A DNA stretch of 21,383 nt from an uncultured Candidatus Melainabacteria bacterium (GTDB lineage Bacteria; Cyanobacteriota; Vampirovibrionia; Gastranaerophilales; Gastranaerophilaceae): assembly GCA_934667125.1 (NCBI GenBank), contig CAKULF010000010.1, positions 1 to 21,383 on the forward strand, written 5' to 3'. Below the pieces are notes generated by a model, which was not told where the DNA came from, made no database searches, and was given only the letters and a program-made list of their open reading frames with translations. The position numbers were made by a program, and so were the translations under genes. This document shows, piece after piece, positions 6,791-15,254 of this stretch. The first letter of the stretch is position 1, and the number at the start of each line of letters is the position of its first letter.

Positions 6791-6898
6791 TTAAAAACAA
6801 ATCTATCCCTTCGTCCTACTCCATTTATACGATTTTTTTCCTAAAAACACCCTTATTTATGCTAAAATTAAACATATTAGGGAGAATACGGGTAAAAA

Positions 6899-8044
6899 AT
6901 GAAAAAAATATTAATTATTACTTCAATAATTGTAGTAAGTCTTGTCATCATTCGCTTTTCTTTTGTTAAATTTGGCGAATTTAAAACAAATAAACGACTA
7001 AAAGCCGCAGCAGTGCCAACAGTTGAATTAAAACAAATCGAAGAAAAAGAAATATATAAATCAATCGAAATCCCCGGAAGAGTTCAATCAATGGACAAAG
7101 TGGATTTGGTTGCAAGAATAGACGGCTATCTTCAAAGAAAATTATTCAACGAGGGTGATTATGTTAAAAAAGGTCAAACTCTTTTTATAATTGAACAAAC
7201 TCAATATTTAAACGCTCTAAATCAAGCAAAAGGACAGCTTGAAAACGCTAAAGCAACATATTATAAAGCAAGCAGAGATTACGCAAGAGGCGCAGAGCTT
7301 GTTAAAAAGGATTATATTTCAAAATCTACTTATGATGGCTTATATGCAGATAAAAAAGCAGCCGCAGCGGCAATTAGAACCGCTCAAGCACAAGTTGCGG
7401 AAGCAAACAGAAATTATAGCTATACAACAATTAAAGCTCCTGTAGACGGCAAAATCGGCTCTCTTCAAATCCAAGAGGGAAACTATGTTTCGCTTCAATC
7501 AGGAACGCTTGCAACAATAACAAAATTCAATCCGATTTATGTTAAATATTCAGTAGATTCAAAACAATTAGACGAATTAAGACAGCTTGATTTTGTTCCC
7601 AAAAAAGGAAATAATCCGATTAAAGTTGATGTTATTTTGCCTAATAACGATATTTATCCAATTAAAGGTGTTCAAGATTTTTGGGATAACCAAATATCAA
7701 CAACGACAGGAACTCTTGATTTTAGAGCAACTTTTTCAAATCCTGAAAATATCTTAATCCCAGGGGATTTTGTTAAAGTTAAGGTTTATTCAAATCAAAA
7801 AAATAATGTCTTGGTTGTTCCGATGGAATTTGCGCTTCAAGATTCTAAAGGAAGATATGTTTATGTTGTTGATAAAGATAACATTGTTCAACAAAAATAT
7901 TTTAAAGACGCAGGACAATATGAAAAATATTGGATTATAGCTAGTGGTTTAAATAAAGAAGATAAATATATTTCAACAAATATAACAAAAATTATGCCTA
8001 AGATTCCGGTTCGTATTTCAACTGAAAATAAAGAAAGTAAATAG
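6899..8044 (+). CDS. RND efflux periplasmic adaptor (membrane-fusion protein)
   Basis: A 381-residue HlyD/AcrA-type adaptor. Residues 4-22 are a hydrophobic N-terminal anchor with no lipobox. The two lipoyl half-motifs are seen at about 66-100 (VDLVARIDGYL, EGDYVKKGQTLFII) and 178-200 (IKAPVDGKIGSLQIQEGNYV), separated by an Ala-rich coiled-coil hairpin at 103-172. Beta-barrel and membrane-proximal domains follow. It bridges the inner-membrane pump and outer-membrane channel in the periplasm. A GGGAGA motif lies 13 bases upstream of the ATG, rather far, with CGGGT nearer. The pump gene begins three bases after its stop, so the genes form one operon. Substrates cannot be told from sequence; a multidrug or amphiphile role follows from the pump class. 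Confidence 0.95.
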   Translation: MKKILIITSIIVVSLVIIRFSFVKFGEFKTNKRLKAAAVPTVELKQIEEKEIYKSIEIPGRVQSMDKVDLVARIDGYLQRKLFNEGDYVKKGQTLFIIEQTQYLNALNQAKGQLENAKATYYKASRDYARGAELVKKDYISKSTYDGLYADKKAAAAAIRTAQAQVAEANRNYSYTTIKAPVDGKIGSLQIQEGNYVSLQSGTLATITKFNPIYVKYSVDSKQLDELRQLDFVPKKGNNPIKVDVILPNNDIYPIKGVQDFWDNQISTTTGTLDFRATFSNPENILIPGDFVKVKVYSNQKNNVLVVPMEFALQDSKGRYVYVVDKDNIVQQKYFKDAGQYEKYWIIASGLNKEDKYISTNITKIMPKIPVRISTENKESK

Positions 8045-8047
8045 CGT

Positions 8048-11000
8048 ATGTTAGACTCGAAATTCTTCATAGAACGTCCCAGATTTGCACTTGTAATATC
8101 AATTGTAATCATTCTTGTTGGTATTATTGCGATGACAAAACTCCCTCTTGAACAGTATCCAAACGTTACACCGCCTCAAGTTAGGGTTAGCGCAACATAT
8201 ATGGGTGCAAGTTCAGACGTTGTTGAATCAACCGTTGCAGCACCGATTGAATCTGCTGTTAATGGTGTTGAACACATGTTATATATGACTTCAGATTCTA
8301 AAGATGGTTCATATTCTTTAAATATATATTTTGAAGTTGGTTCAGATCCGCACATGAATGTTGTAAACGTTCAAAATAAAGTTTCGCTTGTTACTTCTCG
8401 TTTGCCATCGGATGTTTCTCGTTACGGCTTAACGGTTAAACAAAACACAGGCGGCGGCGGATTATTATATTATGGTATTTATTCGCCTGATAATTCCGTT
8501 GATTTAATCACATTATCAAACTATGCTTCAATATATTTGAAAGATGAATTATCCCGTATTGATGGGGTTGCAGAGGTTCAAGTTTTTGGCGGAAAAGATT
8601 ATGCTATGAGAATTTGGCTTGATAGTCAAAAGTTGGCAGCTTTGAATGTTTCTCCTACTGAAGTAGCTAACGCTATAACGGCTCAAAACGCTCAAGTTTC
8701 CGCCGGTGCATTAGGAAATGAGCCGATAATTAATAAAAAAGAAATGGCTATAACCCTTAGAACCCCAGGGCGTTTGAAAACTGTTGAAGAATTTGAAAAC
8801 GTTATAGTTCGCTCTGATGTTAATGGTCAGGCAATTAAAGTTAAAGATGTAGCAAGAGTCGAACTTGCAGGTGAAAACTATGTAACAGATGGTAAGGTCG
8901 ATAATTCTTCCGTTGCGGTTATGTCTGTTTCTCAATTATCTTATGCAAATTCTATTGCCGTAGCAGACGCTTGTAATAAAAGAATGGAAAAATTATCTCA
9001 AAGTTTTCCTGACGGCATAAAATATAGTGTATTCTATAATGCGACAGATTCAGTTAAAGATTCGCTTGAAGAAGTTGTTAAAGCCATTGTCTTAGCGGTA
9101 TTTATCGTTGTTGCAACGGTTTATCTTTTCCTTGGCGATTGGAGAGCAAGTGTCATCCCGTTTGTTGCAATTCCTGTTTCTTTAATCGGCACGTTCGCTG
9201 CTTTTGCGGCTTTTGGTTTTTCAATTAATACCCTAACCCTTTTCGGACTGGTGCTCGCCGTTGGTACGGTTGTAGACGACGCTATTGTTGTTGTTGAAAA
9301 CGTGCAAAGGCATATTGAGCTTGGTTTGAAGCCTAAAGAAGCTGCAATTGTGTCAATGGAAGAAGTATCGGGCGCAGTTGTTGCAACATCTCTTGTATTG
9401 ATGGCGGTATTCGTTCCTGTTGCGTTTATCCCCGGGATTACGGGAAAAATGTATCAACAATTTGCTATAACCATCGCCGTTTCCGTTGGTATTTCAACAG
9501 TTATGGCTTTAACTTTAGCGCCTGCATTGTGCGCAATTTTCTTGCGTTCAAAAGAAGATATGCCTCAAAGAAGTTTTTATGAAAAATATAGAGAATTATA
9601 TAATCATTATTGGGAAGACAAAAAAGACCTCCAAGGAATTGCTTTATACAAGGCTTGGGGCGAATTTTTGGCTTATGGATGGGATGTTTCTTTAAAGAAA
9701 TTCGATAGATGGTTTGAAAGAACCAAAATAAGTTTCATTGACGGGGCTAAATATTTCATCGAAACACCAAAAAGAACAATAATAACCTATATTATCCTAG
9801 TTATATTTTTAGTTGGAATATTTAAAATAATTCCTTCAGGATTTTTGCCCGAAGAAGATAACGGCTCCGTATTTACTTCTGTGTTGTTAAAAGATGGTAC
9901 ATCATTATCTAAAACAGGGGAATTAACGGAAGAATTTACAACAGAATTATTAAAAATCCCAGGGATAAAAAGCGTTTTGGCTTTGGGTGGTTTCAACGGT
10001 CAAAACAGTGCTATTTTAATTTCAAACCTTGATGAGTGGAAAACAAGGGTTAGTGTGCCTTGGTATAAATATATTTTCTTATCAAAAGAGAAAAAACAAG
10101 CTTCCCATAGAAGTCTGCAAGATATTAAAACATCTGCTAATCAGTTAGCTGCAAAATATCCAAACGCAAGAATTTATACATTCGTTCCACCTGCAATTAG
10201 CGGTTTATCTATGTTTGGAGGTTTTGAATATCAATTATTGGATAAAGCTTCAAGAACTCCGGAAGAATTATATTCTCTTGCTTCAACATTAATTAGAACA
10301 GCAAACCAAAACCCAAAACTAACAAGCGTTATGACCCAATATAACCCTCAAACGCCACAATTAATGCTAAAAATTGATTATGCTAAGATATTAGCTCTTG
10401 GAATTAATGTTCAAGATGTTTATACGGCTCTTGCAAGTCAATTTGGTACATATTATGTTAATGACTTTAACCTATACGGCCGTGTATTTAGGGTTATGAT
10501 GTCAGCCGAAGAACAATATCGTACGACAGTTGATTCAATTGATAAAGTTTATGTTAAAACCGCAAGCGGAAAATCCGCACCATTATCAAGTTTAATCACA
10601 ATTACACCAACAACTGGCGCTTATGATATTACAAGATTTAATATGTATCGTTCTATTCAAATCCAAGGTAACCCTGCAAGCGGTCAATCATCAGGCGACG
10701 CCTTAAAGGTTATGGAAAAATTATCAAAAGAAAACTTGCCGCAAGACGCCGATTTTGCTTGGTCAGGCACATCGCTTCAAGAAATTGAATCCGCAGGGCA
10801 AACAGGCGTTGTTCTTATAATGTCACTTGTGTTTGTATATTTATTCCTTGTTGCACTGTATGAATCTTGGATGTTACCTGTTGGGGTTATGTTAATTGCG
10901 CCTATTGCAATGTTGGGCGCGGTTTTATTCCAATATGTGTTTGCAATTTTCCCTCTTTGGAATCAATTGTCATTGGATTTATATGCTCAAATCGGTTTAA

Positions 11001-11368
11001 TTATGTTGATTGGTTTAGCAGCAAAACAAGCGATTTTGATTATTGAATTTGCAAAAACAGAAAGAGAAAATGGCGCAGGAATAATTGAAGCAGCCGAAAA
11101 AGCAATCACAATAAGATTTAGAGCCGTAATGATGACGGTTTTAGCGTTCATTTTCGGTATTTTACCTCTTGTTGTTGCAATCGGTCCTGGGTCTGAATCA
11201 AGAAAGTCACTTGGAGTAACCGTATTCGGGGGTATGACAGCAGCAGCTATTTTAGGTACAATAATGGTGCCTGCATTTTATGTAATTATTCAACAATTAA
11301 GAGAAAATACAGCAAATAAATGGCATAATAAAAATAAGAGGGTAGAAGATAAGGGGGAAAATGAATAA
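8048..11368 (+). CDS. RND-family efflux pump, HAE1 (AcrB/MexB) type
   Basis: A 1106-residue inner-membrane proton-driven exporter. The N-terminus (FFIERPRFALVISIVIILVG, LPLEQYPNVTPPQV) is typical of HAE1 pumps. The proton-relay Asp pair is D410/D411 in GTVVDDAIVVVENV, and the partner Lys is K993 in GLAAKQAILIIEF (AcrB D407, D408, K940). Two large periplasmic loops and about twelve membrane segments are present. The protein is some 50 residues longer than AcrB between these sites, mostly from an enlarged cytoplasmic linker between transmembrane segments 6 and 7 (about residues 500-575, rich in Trp, Tyr and charged residues). The start is three bases after the adaptor stop with no strong ribosome site, which suggests translational coupling; the stop overlaps the start of the channel gene by 8 bases. 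It most likely exports drugs or amphiphiles. Confidence 0.97.
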   Translation: MLDSKFFIERPRFALVISIVIILVGIIAMTKLPLEQYPNVTPPQVRVSATYMGASSDVVESTVAAPIESAVNGVEHMLYMTSDSKDGSYSLNIYFEVGSDPHMNVVNVQNKVSLVTSRLPSDVSRYGLTVKQNTGGGGLLYYGIYSPDNSVDLITLSNYASIYLKDELSRIDGVAEVQVFGGKDYAMRIWLDSQKLAALNVSPTEVANAITAQNAQVSAGALGNEPIINKKEMAITLRTPGRLKTVEEFENVIVRSDVNGQAIKVKDVARVELAGENYVTDGKVDNSSVAVMSVSQLSYANSIAVADACNKRMEKLSQSFPDGIKYSVFYNATDSVKDSLEEVVKAIVLAVFIVVATVYLFLGDWRASVIPFVAIPVSLIGTFAAFAAFGFSINTLTLFGLVLAVGTVVDDAIVVVENVQRHIELGLKPKEAAIVSMEEVSGAVVATSLVLMAVFVPVAFIPGITGKMYQQFAITIAVSVGISTVMALTLAPALCAIFLRSKEDMPQRSFYEKYRELYNHYWEDKKDLQGIALYKAWGEFLAYGWDVSLKKFDRWFERTKISFIDGAKYFIETPKRTIITYIILVIFLVGIFKIIPSGFLPEEDNGSVFTSVLLKDGTSLSKTGELTEEFTTELLKIPGIKSVLALGGFNGQNSAILISNLDEWKTRVSVPWYKYIFLSKEKKQASHRSLQDIKTSANQLAAKYPNARIYTFVPPAISGLSMFGGFEYQLLDKASRTPEELYSLASTLIRTANQNPKLTSVMTQYNPQTPQLMLKIDYAKILALGINVQDVYTALASQFGTYYVNDFNLYGRVFRVMMSAEEQYRTTVDSIDKVYVKTASGKSAPLSSLITITPTTGAYDITRFNMYRSIQIQGNPASGQSSGDALKVMEKLSKENLPQDADFAWSGTSLQEIESAGQTGVVLIMSLVFVYLFLVALYESWMLPVGVMLIAPIAMLGAVLFQYVFAIFPLWNQLSLDLYAQIGLIMLIGLAAKQAILIIEFAKTERENGAGIIEAAEKAITIRFRAVMMTVLAFIFGILPLVVAIGPGSESRKSLGVTVFGGMTAAAILGTIMVPAFYVIIQQLRENTANKWHNKNKRVEDKGENE

Positions 11369-12905
11369 AAAGTTATTAATTTCATTATTAGCTTCAACGA
11401 TTTTTCTTTCTTTTTCGCCTTGTTTTGCAAAAGAAAATGCAGATACAGCTGAAAGACAACAACAAGATATAGGTTTGAAACTTTTTAGGAAAGATAAAGC
11501 AAAGAAAATAAAAGTTAAAGCGGAAAAACCCAAAAAACAATACAAAATTAACAAAAAAACTATTCAAGAATATCAAATTCCGACTAATGTTTATATGCCT
11601 GTGGGCGAAACGTCCGACAAGGTTGTAAAATTAGAGGGTTCTGTTGCAAAATCTGTTGAATTAAATATGGCAGATTGTATTGAGCTTGCTTTAATTAATA
11701 ATCCTAAAATCAGAGCAAGCTATGCTAAATCGGAAGTTGCTAAATATCAAAAGTTTGAAACGCTCGCTGGATACACTCCTCGCCTTGATTGGTCAAGTTC
11801 TATTAATCATAATATGCCTGACTTAAGTATGATTAGGAATATGAAAGGCGCTGCGTATAATAAATATACCCTTGGGCAAATCGGAATTAAGCAATTAGTC
11901 TGGGATTTTGGTTATACTCAAAATAAATATACAGTTAATAAAATTGAATATGAAAAATCTAAAGCGGAAATAGATAAAACCGTAAACGAGGTTGTTTGTG
12001 CTGTTAAAGAAGCATATTACAATCTTATGTATGCTTTTGATAAAAGAAAAGTAGCACTTGATACACTAGACCAATACACAAAAACTTTCCATCAAGCAAG
12101 CGCTTTTTGGGAAGTTGGAAACGTTACAAAGGTTGATGTTTTGTTTGCTCAAACAAATATGGAAGACGCCAAGGCGCAATTAATTTCTGCAAACAATAAC
12201 ATTGATATAGCTTATTCACAATTGAATAATGCAATGGGCTTGCCTTTTTCAGACCCTTATATGATTGATGTGAGCTTAAAATATGAACCTGTGAAAATAA
12301 CAATGAAAGAAGCTATTGAAATTGCAAATACTTCAAGACCTGATTTAAAAACAGCAATGTTGGATGTTGATAGCGCTAATCAACAGGTTAAACTGGCATG
12401 GAAAACTTGGTTGCCTTCTTTAGAATTTCAAGCAAATTTCGGAAAAGGCGGAGTTGATAGCTTTACGGATAGAAACTGGTATAATTATGGCGGATTTATA
12501 ACATTTCCAACAGTAAATCCTGTTCAAACGGGTGTTCAAATTAAAGAAGCAAAAGCCGCTTATAAGCAAATGCAATACACAACAAAAGCCCAAATAAACG
12601 ATATATATTATGAAATTCAAAGCGTTTACACAACCTTAAAAGATTGCAAGGCAAGAATTCCTGTTATGAAAGTTGCGATGGAAAAAGCGCAAGAAAACTA
12701 TGATATTACAAGCGGAAAATATAAAGTTGGCTATGGTAATGTTATAGAGTTGAAAGACGCACAGGTTGCGCTTTCTAATGCTAAATTGAATTATTATAAA
12801 ACAGTTTTTGACTATAACACAGCAAGAGCGCAGATTGAAAAATCAATCGGTCAAACCTTAAAATCAGATACATCTGAAGTTATCGACAATCCGCAAGATA
12901 TTTAA
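11361..12905 (+). CDS. TolC-like outer-membrane efflux channel
   Basis: A 514-residue outer-membrane efflux protein. Residues 1-23 form a signal peptide (MNKKLLISLLASTIFLSFSPCFA), probably cut before K24. Residues 40-70 are an unusual Lys-rich linker (KDKAKKIKVKAEKPKK). Two repeats of the family follow: ADCIELALINNPKIRAS with VTKVDVLFAQTNMEDAKAQL, then MKEAIEIANTSRPDLKTA with KVGYGNVIELKDAQVALSNAKLN cut by the usual helical hairpins. It forms the trimeric exit duct for the adaptor and pump encoded just upstream. GGGGGA lies four bases before the ATG, inside the end of the pump gene. The presence of a channel gene in the operon means the system is self-contained and the cell has an outer membrane. 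Confidence 0.95.
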   Translation: MNKKLLISLLASTIFLSFSPCFAKENADTAERQQQDIGLKLFRKDKAKKIKVKAEKPKKQYKINKKTIQEYQIPTNVYMPVGETSDKVVKLEGSVAKSVELNMADCIELALINNPKIRASYAKSEVAKYQKFETLAGYTPRLDWSSSINHNMPDLSMIRNMKGAAYNKYTLGQIGIKQLVWDFGYTQNKYTVNKIEYEKSKAEIDKTVNEVVCAVKEAYYNLMYAFDKRKVALDTLDQYTKTFHQASAFWEVGNVTKVDVLFAQTNMEDAKAQLISANNNIDIAYSQLNNAMGLPFSDPYMIDVSLKYEPVKITMKEAIEIANTSRPDLKTAMLDVDSANQQVKLAWKTWLPSLEFQANFGKGGVDSFTDRNWYNYGGFITFPTVNPVQTGVQIKEAKAAYKQMQYTTKAQINDIYYEIQSVYTTLKDCKARIPVMKVAMEKAQENYDITSGKYKVGYGNVIELKDAQVALSNAKLNYYKTVFDYNTARAQIEKSIGQTLKSDTSEVIDNPQDI

Positions 12906-13018
12906 TTATTAAGTTTTGTAACAAAATAAACTCTTTGTGCAATTATTTACTTTGTATATACTTTATATATATGAGAGTAAAAATTATACACGAGAGAATA
13001 TCAAATAACTACTATTTT

Positions 13019-13048
13019 CCCCTTTCGACAGCGTTGTGAAAGGGGTTT
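13019..13048 (+). terminator. Terminator of the efflux operon
   Basis: CCCCTTTC (13019-13026) pairs with GAAAGGGG (13038-13045), and the loop contains a further ACA/TGT pairing; TTTAT follows. It is 114 bases after the channel stop. The T-run is short, so efficiency is uncertain. Confidence 0.65.
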
Positions 13049-13205
13049 ATGTTGTGTAAAAGAATGAAATTTCTTATATCGAAAAGTGCATAAACAAAAA
13101 TAAAGATTGGCTATTAAGGAAATCTAAAACAAAAAATTTATCGATAGCTGACTTTCATTTTTGTTTTGATATTTAGTTTTAGGAAAATAAAACAAGAAAA
13201 ATAGT

Positions 13206-13400
13206 TTGGCTATCAAAAAAACCTTAAAATAAAAAATTTATCGATAGCCAATTTATTGGTGTAAATTTTATTTAATGATTTCTAAAAACCATTGAAACCC
13301 CAACGCAACCGCCAAATTGTCGCCCTGAACCCCGTTTCAGGGTCTTGAAATCGTTGAAAATCAAATAAAAATTTAAAAATTACTTATTCTTTGATAGTCA
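13206..13400 (-). repeat. Composite GATAGCC element, copy I
   Basis: Runs from TTGGCTATC (13206) to TTTGATAGTCA (13400). Reading its reverse complement gives the same order as copies III and IV: an outer GACTATCAAAGAA end, a CAA-rich segment, the GACCCTGAA/TTCAGGGCGAC palindrome (13319-13344), a spacer with ACCAATAAA, and a terminal 46-base subunit that is itself bounded by TTGGCTATC and GATAGCCAA (13206-13251). Confidence 0.8.
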
Positions 13401-13562
13401 AAATCAATCTTAGCATTAACCATTCAAGACATAATTCTTGTAATATAAACTGGCTATCGAAGAAATTTAAAAAAGCTGCAATCAATCATTTTGAACATAA
13501 TTCTTTGCAATAGAAAACTGCTATCAAAGAGTTTTAAATGTAAAACAAAAAAATGAAAAACC

Positions 13563-13736
13563 TTGGCTATCAAAGAAATCCTTAAAATCGTAGGTTGGAT
13601 TTACTAATCCAACAATTATTTATCACTCATAGCCACCTCAATGCCCCCTCTCAAACGTCGCCCTGAACTCGTTTCAGGGTCTTGAAATTGTTGAGAACCA
13701 AACAAAATTTAAAATTTAACCATTCTTCGACAGTCA
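13563..13736 (-). repeat. Composite GATAGCC element, copy II (rearranged)
   Basis: Runs from TTGGCTATC (13563) to TTCGACAGTCA (13736) in the same orientation as copy I, with the palindrome at 13657-13681. The inner half-subunit is replaced by the unrelated GGATT/AATCC palindrome at 13590-13613, suggesting one repeat inserted into or replaced part of another. Confidence 0.7.
13590..13613. repeat. GGATT/AATCC palindrome, second copy
   Basis: TTGGAT and ATCCAA arms around TTACTA, with a GTAGG flank on the left. It is the reverse complement of 6768-6790 with a paired change at the outer stem position. Confidence 0.7.
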
Positions 13737-13931
13737 AAACCTACCTCAACATTGATTATTTAACAAGAACCGACTATCAAAGAAGTTTTAAAAACCCTAT
13801 AATTAATTATTTTAAACATAATTCTTTACAATAGAAAACTGCTATCAAAGAATTCTTAAAATAGAAAATTTATCGATAGTCAATAATTTTTTAAATATTT
13901 TCAGCTATAAATCTCGCTTTTAATTTGTTCA

Positions 13932-13966
13932 TTTTCTTTTTCTTTTTGGCATTAAGAAAAAGAAAA
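13932..13966. repeat. Perfect 13-bp hairpin
   Basis: TTTTCTTTTTCTT (13932-13944) and AAGAAAAAGAAAA (13954-13966) are exact reverse complements around a 9-base loop. No gene ends here, so it is more likely part of the repeat landscape than a terminator. Confidence 0.6.
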
Positions 13967-14003
13967 CGGAACCAAAAGTAAAAAGAAAAAGCCTAAATAT
14001 CAT

Positions 14004-14156
14004 TAACCAAAACCCTCGAAAGGAGAGTCGGGCGCACTAGAAAGACAACAGACATTTGTTTCACTTTGCATACCTTAACTTTCATTGAGGTAGCTTGCCC
14101 TCCCACCTTTCGTTTGTGGGTTTTGGTTAGTTGGTTGTAATTTTTACTGTTCTATA
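14004..14156. repeat. MITE-like inverted-repeat element, complete copy
   Basis: Terminal arms TAACCAAAACCC (14004-14015) and GGGTTTTGGTTA (14118-14129) are exact complements. Inside them CGAAAGG (14017-14023) pairs with CCTTTCG (14106-14112). The inner 80 bases show no coding frame. Bases 14089-14156 match 54-121 with one mismatch, so homology continues past the right arm. It could be a non-autonomous mobile element or a mobile structured RNA; no transposase is present in the window. Confidence 0.65.
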
Positions 14157-14271
14157 GATTTTCTTTGACAGCCAAGGGGTTAAAGGCTATTGTTTTGTTT
14201 TCTTTTGCCTTATTTTTTTATTTTTCCCTATTTAAAAGTTGTTCTTAAAGTAATAAACATTAGAATGAAAA

Positions 14272-14475
14272 TTGGCTATCGAAGAATGACTAAGTTTTGA
14301 GTTTTTGTCTAATTCTCAATAATTTCAAGACCCTGAAACGGGGTTTAGGGCGACATTCTACAGGTAATGTTTAAGTGTCCAAGAATTTAGGATTTCGGAA
14401 ATCGTTAAATAAAAAATAGCACCAATAAATCGGCTATCGATAAATTTTTTATTTTAAGAATTTCTTTGATTGCCA
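14272..14475 (+). repeat. Composite GATAGCC element, copy III
   Basis: 204 bases from TTGGCTATCGAAGAA to TTTGATTGCCA. It contains the palindrome at 14329-14354, then a spacer with ACCAATAAA and the terminal subunit from about 14430. It has the same length and order as copy IV and lies inverted relative to copies I and II. Confidence 0.8.
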
Positions 14476-14592
14476 TAATTTTGAGTATCCAAAATTAATT
14501 CAAAAGCCCATTTTTTCGTCAATCATTCCCTATTCTCGCAACTTTTCTTGCCATTGCAAAAGCGATAACAAATTTGTTAACGAGTCAACGAC

Positions 14593-14650
14593 GCAAAAGA
14601 TGTTTGAGGTTATTTTTTGAATTAACAAAAAATGACCGAGTTTCTTTTGC
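14593..14650. repeat. Nested inverted repeat
   Basis: GCAAAAGA (14593-14600) pairs with TCTTTTGC (14643-14650), and within it ATTTTTTG (14612-14619) pairs with CAAAAAAT (14626-14633). No protein frame of note crosses it. Confidence 0.5.
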
Positions 14651-14700
14651 ATTGGACGAGTTTAGAAATTGTTAGAGCGTTGCATTAGGCAAGGGTTTTG

Positions 14701-14720
14701 GTTACTTTTTAAAAAGTAAC
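14701..14720. repeat. Perfect 20-bp palindrome
   Basis: GTTACTTTTT followed directly by AAAAAGTAAC. It has no loop and no neighbouring gene; it sits between composite copies III and IV. Confidence 0.6.
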
Positions 14721-14812
14721 AAGGAGTTATTTTATAAGGTTGATATTTCTTCGATAGCCACAGATTGCACTGTTTAATGTTTTCTATTTAAAATATAATT
14801 CAGGAATAAAAA

Positions 14813-15016
14813 TAGCTATCGAAGAATTGCTTATTTTTCAATTTTCGTCTAATTTTCAATGATCTAAAGACCCTGAAACGGGGTTCAGGGCGACGGTTTG
14901 AGAGAGGATGTTGGAGCATACAAGGGTTTAAAAACTTAGCAATCATTAAACAAAAAAATAACACCAATAAACTGGTTATCGATAAATTTGTTATTTTAAG
15001 ATTTCTTCGATAGCTA
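14813..15016 (+). repeat. Composite GATAGCC element, copy IV
   Basis: 204 bases from TAGCTATCGAAGAA to TTCGATAGCTA, with the palindrome at 14869-14894, the ACCAATAAA spacer and the terminal subunit from about 14971. It is a direct repeat of copy III offset by 541 bases. Confidence 0.8.
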
Positions 15017-15254
15017 AATGGTGTTTCTTATGTAAAATTTGTTATTAGAATAATTATTGATAAAACCGGCTATCGATAAATTGTTAAAATTAACAATTTC
15101 AAGCTCGAAAATGGGGTTTAGGATGTTAAATAGCTGTCAGAGCAGTAAATCCTGCGTATTTTCCGTTTTTCTTAACAAAATATTACAAAATTGTATCATT
15201 AGGCAATTGAAAAATTTTTTTGTTACAATAAATTCATTAAGGATAGAGGTATTT

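Larger units (their letters stand above)
12906..15254. other. Gene-free repeat island of 2.3 kb
   Basis: I see no credible coding frame on either strand between the efflux channel and the glycoside hydrolase. The region is AT-rich and made of palindromic and inverted repeats, listed separately: four composite GATAGCC elements, a MITE-like inverted repeat, and several perfect hairpins. Repeat ends alternate between GGCTATC and GATAGCC orientation along the whole stretch. A short unit of the same type (TTGGCTATT to GATAGCTG) is at 13107-13150. The last half-unit (GGCTATCGATAAATTG, about 15068-15083) is within 200 bases of the next gene's start. Confidence 0.8.

Noticed and set aside
15057..15254. 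Upstream in-frame ATG adding 66 residues to the GH13-like protein
   Set aside because: The added part is read from a GATAGCC repeat unit and its neighbour, has no ribosome site, and looks unlike a protein domain; the ATG at 15255 has GAGGT at proper spacing.
12906..15254. CRISPR array
   Set aside because: The repeats vary in sequence and length, alternate in orientation, are separated by related rather than unique spacers, and no cas gene is present.
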